Source: Vulcanimicrobiota bacterium (GTDB lineage: Bacteria; Vulcanimicrobiota; Xenobia; Xenobiales; Xenobiaceae). From it: a stretch of DNA of 64,000 bases. Where the stretch lies: assembly GCA_944322965.1 (NCBI GenBank), contig CALUQR010000001.1, positions 1-64,000 on the forward strand, read 5' to 3'. The position numbers and the translations under genes were made by a program. Below are positions 51,066 to 57,902 of the stretch, one piece after another (position 1 is the stretch's first letter; each line of letters opens with the position of its first letter). The notes under the pieces were generated by a model that saw only the letters and a list, made by a program, of their open reading frames with translations, did no database searches and was not told the origin of the DNA.

Positions 51066-51626
51066 GTGAATAAGGGATTATGGTGCGGCGCAGCGGCTCT
51101 AGTCTTAGGGGTAGGGCTCTGCCTGGGGGCGGGGTGTCAGACGAGAGAGCAGACCTTGCTGCGCACCGGTACGATCAATAGTACGGTCGTTTTGCAGAGC
51201 GACGATAAGTATCAGGAGCTCTCGCGTCAGTATTTCCAAGAGCGGATCAAAGCCAGTACTGAGGTGCAGAAGTTGGTGGAGAAGCACTCCAATGAGGAGG
51301 GCGTCTTGAGCGATCGCTCCGTCTACGAGAAGTTGCTCAAGATCCAAAATGAGGTGGAGAGCAAGTGGCAGAAGAAGACGGCCGATTACATTAACGCCAA
51401 AATGCGCAGCATGCAATCTGCGGCGGAGAAGGTCGCCGCCGATCATAAGCTGGATCTCGTCTTAATCGATTCTAACGACGTACCCACCGTGGAGTATGGG
51501 GCCCATGACGTCACCGCTCAGGTGATGGGAAGCATGCCGGGCTTTGCCGGCAGTTCTGAGGCGCCGGCGCCCGAAGCGACAGCTTCTCCTGCGCCGACAG
51601 CCAGCGCCACCCCGCAATCTAAATAG
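51066..51626 (+). CDS. OmpH/Skp-like lipoprotein 1
   Basis: This 186-residue protein has a lipoprotein signal with lipobox LGAGC (Cys about residue 24). An OmpH-like domain (about 30-150) ends in the family-type LDLVLIDSNDVPTVEYGAHD. The last 30 residues are Ala/Pro/Thr-rich. GTG at 51066 is ten bases from the previous stop, and TAGGAGG lies just upstream. Lipidation would tether this chaperone-like domain to a membrane, unlike soluble Skp. Confidence 0.78.
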   Translation: MNKGLWCGAAALVLGVGLCLGAGCQTREQTLLRTGTINSTVVLQSDDKYQELSRQYFQERIKASTEVQKLVEKHSNEEGVLSDRSVYEKLLKIQNEVESKWQKKTADYINAKMRSMQSAAEKVAADHKLDLVLIDSNDVPTVEYGAHDVTAQVMGSMPGFAGSSEAPAPEATASPAPTASATPQSK

Positions 51627-51646
51627 TTAGTGGAGGTCTAGGCAGA

Positions 51647-52117
51647 GTGAAATTTACAGAGAATTGGCGGACTGGAGCCGCCCTAGTTTTAATCGCGTGC
51701 GCTGCTCTCAGCGGCGGCTGTCAGCCTCGGGCGCTTACGGTAGGGACGGTCGACACGGAACAGATTATCCGCGAGAATCCCAAATATATGGAGATGAGCG
51801 TCATGCTCTCCGACGAGCGCTCCCAGCTCTTCTCCCAGATCCCCAGCAATGTGCGCAGCCTCTCGGGAGCGGAGCGCAAGGCTTTGCAGGAGAGGATCGC
51901 CAAGGAGGCGGCGGAGCGTTCGAGCCGCTTCGATAAGCTCTATCGGGAGACGATGGCCCAGTTGCAAAAGGATATCCAAGCCCAAGCGGCCGAGGTGGCA
52001 CGGGAGAAGAACTTGGATTTAGTAGTTATCAATACCATGCGTTATCCGGTCGTACTCTATAGCGCCGGGGATAATATCACCTTAGATATTCTTTTAAAGA
52101 TGGATGGCGCCAAATAG
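51647..52117 (+). CDS. OmpH/Skp-like lipoprotein 2
   Basis: This 156-residue protein has a lipoprotein signal with lipobox LSGGC (Cys about residue 25). An OmpH-like domain begins VGTVDTEQIIRENPKYMEMS and ends LDLVVINTMRYPVVLYSAGD. Start GTG 51647 lies 20 bases after the previous gene. The stop codon touches the ATG of lpxD, so translation is probably coupled. It is the shortest of the four and closest in length to Skp. Confidence 0.8.
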   Translation: MKFTENWRTGAALVLIACAALSGGCQPRALTVGTVDTEQIIRENPKYMEMSVMLSDERSQLFSQIPSNVRSLSGAERKALQERIAKEAAERSSRFDKLYRETMAQLQKDIQAQAAEVAREKNLDLVVINTMRYPVVLYSAGDNITLDILLKMDGAK

Positions 52118-52834
52118 ATGAGTAGCCAGAGAACCCAAATTCATCCCAGCGCCATTATCGATCCCCAGGCGGAGATTGGAGCCGGGGTCGTTATTGGACC
52201 TTTAGCGGTCGTAGAGGCCGGAGCCCAGATCGGAGAGGGCGCCCAGTTGGGGGCTCGGGTCTTTGTAGGGCGAGAGGTCGTAGTAGGGCCCCGCGCCCAG
52301 ATAGAGAGCGGAGCTTGCCTTCTGGAGGGGACGCGTTTAGGTTCCGAAGTAGTAGTAGAGTCCGGGGCCGTCTTGGGGATGGATGGTTTTGGCTACGTCT
52401 TCGACGGTAAGCATCACCGCAAGATCCCCCAGGTCGGTTTAGTAGAGATCGGCCCCGGAGCGGTCATCGGGGCGGGCGCCTGTATCGATAGGGCCACTAC
52501 GGCGGCGACTCGGGTGGGGGCGCGCAGCGTCATCGGGCGCATGGTGATGATCGGCCACAATAGTCAAGTGGGTTGCGACTGCCAGATAGGCGATCAGAGC
52601 GGCTTAACCGGCTCTTCGGTGGTAGGCGATCGCTGCCGACTGGGCTTCCAGTGCGGCATTGGGGTGCGCGTCCAGCTGGGCGAGGGCTGTATCCTGCACG
52701 ATCGGGCTATGGCCATGCGCAAGTATGAAGGGGGCCAGGTCTTAGCCGGTTTCCCGGCCCGTCCCATCGAGGAGGTGCGGCGGGCGGAGGCCGCTTTGAA
52801 GCGCTTGCCCCAGATCTTAGAGCGCCTAAAGTAG
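52118..52834 (+). CDS. lpxD: LpxD-type UDP-3-O-acylglucosamine N-acyltransferase lacking the N-terminal domain
   Basis: This 238-residue protein is a left-handed beta-helix of hexapeptide repeats. LpxD-specific features are MDGFGYVFDGKHHRKIPQVG, GAGACIDRATT and the catalytic-His segment MIGHNSQVG. The C-terminal helix (VRRAEAALKRLPQILERLK) also fits. The usual LpxD is about 340 residues with an N-terminal uridine-binding domain of about 100 residues; here the helix starts almost at once, so that domain is missing. The ATG abuts the preceding stop. LpxD adds the N-linked acyl chain in lipid A synthesis. Nearby lpxC, fabZ and lpxA support the role. Confidence 0.85.
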   Translation: MSSQRTQIHPSAIIDPQAEIGAGVVIGPLAVVEAGAQIGEGAQLGARVFVGREVVVGPRAQIESGACLLEGTRLGSEVVVESGAVLGMDGFGYVFDGKHHRKIPQVGLVEIGPGAVIGAGACIDRATTAATRVGARSVIGRMVMIGHNSQVGCDCQIGDQSGLTGSSVVGDRCRLGFQCGIGVRVQLGEGCILHDRAMAMRKYEGGQVLAGFPARPIEEVRRAEAALKRLPQILERLK

Positions 52835-52872
52835 GTCTTGGTGAGCGGCGCGGGGCGGGTTAGATAGGTTGT

Positions 52873-54693
52873 GTGAACGAGGTGGAGTCTAGGATTAAAT
52901 TGCGGGCCGGGCTGGTATGGGCGCTGGCCTTAATCTTGTGGGGGATAGTGGGCGTAGAGTCCGCCTGGGCGGCGGACGTCGTCTTGGGGGGCAAGGTCGT
53001 CTTTCGCATTAGTGAGGAAGAGAAGGCCCAAGAGCTCTCCCAGCGCTTAGAAACCCTCTTACAAGAGGGGCGCGAGGCTAAAGGGATTAAGATCGTGCGT
53101 CAAGCGCCGGAAGAGAGCAGTCCCGAGGGTACTAAAAAGCGGATCTTTATCTACTGGGATAAGGAACAGATTATCGAGGTCACCCCGGCCATCGCTAAAC
53201 AGAACTCCTCTACCCCCGAGGCCTTAGCCAAATTGTGGGTAGAGAATATGCGCAACGTGGTGGCTATCGGCCTCCTCAATGTCGACGCCGACCGCCTGGT
53301 CTTTGCCGTGGGCAACGAGCGTACGCTCAATGTGACCGGTCTAGCTCAAGGGGATTTAGAAGCCGTCGATTCCGCGGGGATCGTCGATATTACGATCGAT
53401 CCTGAGAGCGGACGCATCACTTTGCGCGGCTTGCGCGCCGGTAAGAGTTCGCTCATTATCAGTAAGGGACAGGCCCAACTGGCCGTCTTCTTGCAAGTTA
53501 AGGATTGGGCGGGCCAACTTCCGCTAGGGGTCCAAGTAGAGGTTACGGGCGACCCGGCCCAGTCGGCGGCTATCTTACAAGCGGTCATGCTCTCTATAGC
53601 CTCCAATACCTCAGTCCAGCCGGGCTGCAGCGTCTACGTCGAAGATATGGATCTCCAACCCCAGCCGGTCGGTAAGGGGGAGAGTATGCGCCTCAGCATC
53701 CCGGTGGGGATTACCGCTACCGACGATTACTACCCAGTGCGCGGCAACGTAGGGGTCTTAGTTAAAAATATTGAGGTCCCCGCCGTAGAGCAGAATCTGC
53801 TCTTAGTGAGTAACCGTCCCGAGCGCGTCGATCAAGATGGGGTACTGCTCAAGTACAACTTCAAAGCTAGCGAGCCTACGCGCTTAATGTTCTCCCACCT
53901 CAACGCCTCTGCGGAGCGGCGTTACTTGTGGGTCAATCTCTTTAATCTCAATCCGGAACCCTTAAAGATCGTCATTAGCCGCACCTCCGCAGGTCCGGAG
54001 CGCAGCGAGATCTACGTAGGCCAGACGGCCGCCAAGCGCTTCTTAGAGAATTTAGCCGCCCGTTCGGGTTACGTCATTACCTTGCCCCCCAATTCCGCCC
54101 TGGAGCTCTGCAGCTACGATATGGCCCATATGGCTTTGGTGAGCGGGTTTATTAACTTCCAGATCTTAGAGGGCGAGAGCGCCACGGTAGAGGTGCGCAC
54201 CTCCCTCGATCCCCAGGCTAACGATGGGCGCGCGTTGCCCGATCTCGGAGCCCCCTTCAATCCCTTCAAGATCCATCCCCACGGCGTCTTCGCCCAGCCC
54301 TACTTTGAGTATGAGGGCGACTTTACGGTGGGCGGTTCCCCCCTCACTTTCCGTTATGGGGAGAGTCCCTGGCTCATCGACTTTGAGACGGGCTTACCCA
54401 ATACGGGCAACTTTGGGGTGCTCTATAAGTATCTGGTGGAATTTAAAAATCCCACTCGCGCCACTAAGACGGTCGGTCTCTACTTTACGCCCCTCAAGGG
54501 GCCGGGAGGGGCCCACTTTTTGATGGGTCACAAGGTCTATCAAGCGGCCTTTAGGCGCAAGGGTGAGCGCAGTCTGGTAGCTAAGATCGAACTGCCCCCC
54601 GAATCGGACCATTTGATCGAGATTATCACCCTGCCCGAAGCTACTTCCAGTTATCCGGCCCAATTTGAGTTGGTAGAATTGGATGGAAAGTAG
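52873..54693 (+). CDS. Secreted protein with pilus-assembly/secretin-type N-domain
   Basis: This 606-residue protein has a signal peptide (about 1-34, ending AWAAD). A domain at about 140-215 resembles the N-terminal domain of CpaC/RcpA pilus proteins (LVFAVGNERTLNVTGLAQGD ... GRITLRGLRAGKSSLIIS). The rest (about 220-606) is beta-rich and unknown to me, with a DUF-like segment around LMFSHLNASAERRYLWVNLF. GTG at 52873 begins the frame. No secretin pore domain is seen. It sits between lpxD and lpxC, so an envelope role is likely, but no defined function can be given. Confidence 0.65.
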   Translation: MNEVESRIKLRAGLVWALALILWGIVGVESAWAADVVLGGKVVFRISEEEKAQELSQRLETLLQEGREAKGIKIVRQAPEESSPEGTKKRIFIYWDKEQIIEVTPAIAKQNSSTPEALAKLWVENMRNVVAIGLLNVDADRLVFAVGNERTLNVTGLAQGDLEAVDSAGIVDITIDPESGRITLRGLRAGKSSLIISKGQAQLAVFLQVKDWAGQLPLGVQVEVTGDPAQSAAILQAVMLSIASNTSVQPGCSVYVEDMDLQPQPVGKGESMRLSIPVGITATDDYYPVRGNVGVLVKNIEVPAVEQNLLLVSNRPERVDQDGVLLKYNFKASEPTRLMFSHLNASAERRYLWVNLFNLNPEPLKIVISRTSAGPERSEIYVGQTAAKRFLENLAARSGYVITLPPNSALELCSYDMAHMALVSGFINFQILEGESATVEVRTSLDPQANDGRALPDLGAPFNPFKIHPHGVFAQPYFEYEGDFTVGGSPLTFRYGESPWLIDFETGLPNTGNFGVLYKYLVEFKNPTRATKTVGLYFTPLKGPGGAHFLMGHKVYQAAFRRKGERSLVAKIELPPESDHLIEIITLPEATSSYPAQFELVELDGK

Positions 54694-54738
54694 GCGCCTC
54701 TAAAAGAGGAGCTGGGGCTTAGGGCCTGTAATATGCGG

Positions 54739-54757
54739 TAATCTTTCTCGAAGATTA
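54739..54757 (+). promoter_or_regulatory. Small hairpin just before lpxC
   Basis: TAATCTT and AAGATTA form a 7-bp stem around TCTCG, ending 12 bases before the lpxC start codon and close to its ribosome site. There is no T-run, so an RNA-level control is possible but unproven. Confidence 0.3.
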
Positions 54758-54769
54758 GGTTAGAAGAGT

Positions 54770-55600
54770 ATGTGTAGAGCACAGCGGACGCTGGCTGAAA
54801 GGGTAACTTTTACAGGGGTGGGGATCCATACGGGCGCTAAGGCGCGCCTCACTCTCCATCCCGCTCCGGTAGATCAGGGTATCGTCTTCCAAAAGGATGG
54901 GGTCTCCATCCCGGCTACCTACCAATACGTAGTCTCTACCCAGCGTTCCACTAATTTGGGGCGCGAGGGGGTAGTAGTGGCTACGGTCGAGCACCTTTTG
55001 GCCGCCTTAGGGGGCTTGTCGATAGATAATCTCACTATCGAATTAGAGGGTCCGGAAGTTCCCATTATGGACGGTTCGGCCTTACCTTTCTGCGAGGGGA
55101 TCGAGGGAGCCGGTATTGTAGAGCAGGAGGGGGAGGTAGAGGACTACCATTTAGAGCGCCCCCTCTTTGTGGCCCAAGGGGAGAGCCTAGTCTTAGCTAT
55201 GCCCGATTCCCAATATAATTTAGAGGGTTCAGTCGAGTATCCCAGTCCCCAAGTGGGGCTCCAGCGCTATCGCTATTGCGGTTACGATAATTTCGTCACC
55301 CACCTGGCCCCGGCCCGCACCTTCGGCTTTTGGTCGGAAGTGCAGGAACTCTTGCAGCACGGCTTAGGGCGGGGCGGGGACTTACAAAACGCCCTCGTCT
55401 TCGATCGCCCCGGCTTCAAGGCGGAGGAGAATTTGCGCTTCCGCAATGAACCGGTTCGCCACAAGATCTTAGATTTAGCCGGAGATTTAGTCCTTTTAGG
55501 GCGTCCGCTCTGCGCCTTCGTATTGGCTATTAAGGCGGGACATAAGTTACACGTAGAGTTTGTGCGTCGCCTGGCACAGGAGATGGAAAAAGATGCTTAA
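54770..55600 (+). CDS. lpxC: UDP-3-O-acyl-N-acetylglucosamine deacetylase
   Basis: This 276-residue zinc enzyme performs the committed step of lipid A synthesis. The first His is in VEHLLAALGG (about residue 76). The second His and the Asp are in RHKILDLAGDL (about 229-239), and the active-site His is in KAGHKLHVEF. The N-terminal GVGIHTGAKA segment is typical. The ATG lies just after GAAGAG. Its end overlaps fabZ by eight bases. Length is close to the usual 300. Confidence 0.96.
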   Translation: MCRAQRTLAERVTFTGVGIHTGAKARLTLHPAPVDQGIVFQKDGVSIPATYQYVVSTQRSTNLGREGVVVATVEHLLAALGGLSIDNLTIELEGPEVPIMDGSALPFCEGIEGAGIVEQEGEVEDYHLERPLFVAQGESLVLAMPDSQYNLEGSVEYPSPQVGLQRYRYCGYDNFVTHLAPARTFGFWSEVQELLQHGLGRGGDLQNALVFDRPGFKAEENLRFRNEPVRHKILDLAGDLVLLGRPLCAFVLAIKAGHKLHVEFVRRLAQEMEKDA

Positions 55601-56009
55601 CAGTCAGGAAATTATGGCTAGGGCTCCCTTTCGCAGTCCTATTTTTTTTGTAGACCGGGTGGAAGAGGAAGAGTTCCCCACTATTAAGGGGTATAAGAAT
55701 ATTACGATCAACGAGCCCTACTTTGCCGGCCATTTCCCCGGTAAGCCCATTATGCCGGGGGTCTTGCAATTAGAAGCTCTCTTTGAGCTCTGTTGGTTAC
55801 TCTATAGCGGCCGGGAAGAGCGGGCGCCCCAGTTGGAGTTGCGCCAGTTGAAGCGCATTAAGTTTCGCCATCCGGTACGCCCCGGGGATCGCTTAGATTT
55901 GGAAGCTCGGGAGTTGGAGCGCCAGGGGGATGAGGTCTGGGTAGCGGTGCGCTCTTCGATAGCCGGGGAGACGGCCTGCGAAGGGCAATTCTTACTCCAA
56001 TTAAGATAG
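55593..56009 (+). CDS. fabZ: 3-hydroxyacyl-ACP dehydratase
   Basis: This 138-residue hot-dog-fold protein has the FabZ active-site segment FAGHFPGKPIMPGVLQLEAL with its catalytic His and Glu. The opening PFRSPIFFVDRVEE and the FRHPVRPGDRL strand are intact. ATG at 55593 lies inside the lpxC end, with AGGAG (55578-55582) ten bases upstream; a longer frame from 55560 reads through lpxC and is not used. It dehydrates hydroxyacyl-ACP and competes with LpxA for the same substrate pool. lpxC-fabZ fusions or pairs occur in several phyla. Confidence 0.95.
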   Translation: MLNSQEIMARAPFRSPIFFVDRVEEEEFPTIKGYKNITINEPYFAGHFPGKPIMPGVLQLEALFELCWLLYSGREERAPQLELRQLKRIKFRHPVRPGDRLDLEARELERQGDEVWVAVRSSIAGETACEGQFLLQLR

Positions 56010-56114
56010 ACTTAGGAAAATAGTTGTAGTTATAGGAAAGTCCCCTTCCGTGCTCGAAATAAGCGCTTTTCCCTGCGCCTATACGGTATGGATGTGGTCG
56101 GGAGGATTATAAGT

Positions 56115-57059
56115 ATGGAGCCGGTGCGGGTTGGTGTCATAGGTATAGGGAGTATGGGTAAGAACCATGCTCGGGTCTGTGCCGAACTGCCCCAGATAGA
56201 GTTGGTAGGAATCGTCGATGTCGATGAGGCGCGGGTGCGCCCGTTGGCGGAGCGTTACCATACTACGTATTACCGAGATTATCGTGAACTTTACGATAAG
56301 GTAGAGGCGGTAGTTATCGTCTCGCCTACCCCCCTCCATTATCAGATCGCTCTCGATTTCTTAGAGCGCGGCATTCACGTCCTGGTAGAGAAGCCCATCA
56401 CGGTCGACGTAGAGCAAGCTAAAGAGTTAGTGGCTGCCGCTAAGCATCGCAATCTCGTCTTGCAAGTCGGCCATCTGGAGCGCTTCAATCCGGCGGTGAT
56501 GAAGCTCAAGCAGATCGTAGGAGAGCCCGCGCTCATTGAGTGCCATCGCCTCTCCGGTCCCACGACCCGCAATTTAGATGTGGGTGTGGTTTGGGATTTG
56601 ATGATTCACGATTTCGACATCCTGCTCAGTCTCTTCAAGTCGACGGTAGTGGAAATTAACGCCATGGGCTCTTCGGTCTATTCAGACTTTGAGGACCTGG
56701 CCAATGTGCAGATCCGCTTCGATTCGGGGGCCATCGCCAGTCTGATCGCCAGCCGCAATTCGGGCGAACGCAAGCGGCGCTTGAAGATTACGGAGACGAC
56801 GGGGCGCGTCTTGTCCCTCGACTTTATCAATCAGACCTTGGTGATCTCTAGACCTGGACCTGACGGTCGACCTCTAGGGGTAGAGCCGGTCCATATCGAT
56901 AAAGAGGAACCTCTGGTCTTGGAATTGCGCCATTTTGCGGAGTGCGTAGTTCTACATAAAAAACCGATGGTCTCTGGTGAAGATGGGAAACGAGCTTTAG
57001 AGTTGGCTATGCACGTTTTGAGCGATATGCATATGGTCCGCCTAAGAGAGAGTGAGTAG
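56115..57059 (+). CDS. Gfo/Idh/MocA dehydrogenase, possibly GnnA-like
   Basis: This 314-residue oxidoreductase has an N-terminal Rossmann fold (VGVIGIGSMGKNHARVCAEL), the EKP motif (HVLVEKPITVDVEQAK) and a Gfo/Idh C-terminal sheet. The conserved His region is DLMIHDFDILLSLF. It lies between fabZ and lpxA. In Acidithiobacillus and Leptospira a family member, GnnA, oxidises UDP-GlcNAc at C3, and GnnB then aminates it to make the 3-amino lipid A precursor. No GnnB-type aminotransferase is in the window, so the role here is inferred from position only. ATG at 56115 has GGGAGGA nine bases upstream. Confidence 0.75.
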   Translation: MEPVRVGVIGIGSMGKNHARVCAELPQIELVGIVDVDEARVRPLAERYHTTYYRDYRELYDKVEAVVIVSPTPLHYQIALDFLERGIHVLVEKPITVDVEQAKELVAAAKHRNLVLQVGHLERFNPAVMKLKQIVGEPALIECHRLSGPTTRNLDVGVVWDLMIHDFDILLSLFKSTVVEINAMGSSVYSDFEDLANVQIRFDSGAIASLIASRNSGERKRRLKITETTGRVLSLDFINQTLVISRPGPDGRPLGVEPVHIDKEEPLVLELRHFAECVVLHKKPMVSGEDGKRALELAMHVLSDMHMVRLRESE

Positions 57060-57083
57060 AGTGGTTGAGAAGGAGAAGCTGCA

Positions 57084-57896
57084 GTGATCCATCCTAGCGC
57101 TATTGTACATCCCCAAGCTAAGATAGATACCGACGTCGAGATCGGTCCTTTCGCCGTCATTGGCGAACACGTGGAGATCGGCTCGGGAACGCGCATTATG
57201 TCTTCAGTGGTGATCGACGGTTGGACGAAGATCGGCAAGAATAATCGCATCTATCCAGGAGCGAGTATCGGTTTGGCGCCTCAGGACTTCAGTTATCGCG
57301 GTCAGCGGGCCTTTGTAGAGATCGGGGACCAGAATGAGATTCGCGAATTTGTAACTATCCATAGAGCGGCCAATGAAGACGGCGTGACTAAGGTGGGTAA
57401 TGGCAATCTGCTTATGGCTTACGTCCATGTGGCCCACAACTGCCAGATCGGCAATCAGGTGACTATGGCCAACTACGCGGGGATCGCCGGTTATACGGTC
57501 GTCGACGACCAGGCCGTCTTGGGCGGTTTGGCGGGGGTCCATCAGCATACGCGCATCGGTCGCCTCTGTATGGTGGGCGGCTGCTCGAAAATTAATAAGG
57601 ATTTACCCCCTTTCAGTATCGTCGATGGCAATCCGTGCCGACTCTTCGGTATGAATTTCCGAGGTATGCGGCGGCGCGACATCTCTAAGGAGAGTCGTTT
57701 GGCGGTCCAGAAGGCTCTGACCATTTTGGGCTCTTGCGGCTTGAGCGTCACCGACGCCGCCCAGCGCATCGAAGAGGAATTAGAGCAGACCTTAGAAATT
57801 CGCCAGTTGTTAGATTTCTTGCGCGCCCCTTCCAAGATGGGAGTTCTCAATAAAGCTCGGGACGTAGGAGCTAGAGCCCTGGAAGCTCAGTCGTAG
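57084..57896 (+). CDS. lpxA: Acyl-ACP-UDP-N-acetylglucosamine O-acyltransferase
   Basis: This 270-residue hexapeptide-repeat acyltransferase starts MIHPSAIVHPQAKIDTDVEI. LpxA hallmarks are YPGASIGLAPQDFSYRG, EFVTIHRA, the catalytic-His segment AYVHVAHNCQIGN, and NPCRLFGMNFRGMRRR before the C-terminal helices. Length matches E. coli LpxA (262). GTG at 57084 is used. It transfers a hydroxyacyl chain to the sugar 3-position. If the adjacent dehydrogenase makes a 3-amino sugar, this enzyme would form an amide instead of an ester. Confidence 0.95.
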   Translation: MIHPSAIVHPQAKIDTDVEIGPFAVIGEHVEIGSGTRIMSSVVIDGWTKIGKNNRIYPGASIGLAPQDFSYRGQRAFVEIGDQNEIREFVTIHRAANEDGVTKVGNGNLLMAYVHVAHNCQIGNQVTMANYAGIAGYTVVDDQAVLGGLAGVHQHTRIGRLCMVGGCSKINKDLPPFSIVDGNPCRLFGMNFRGMRRRDISKESRLAVQKALTILGSCGLSVTDAAQRIEEELEQTLEIRQLLDFLRAPSKMGVLNKARDVGARALEAQS

Positions 57897-57902
57897 GATA
57901 CG

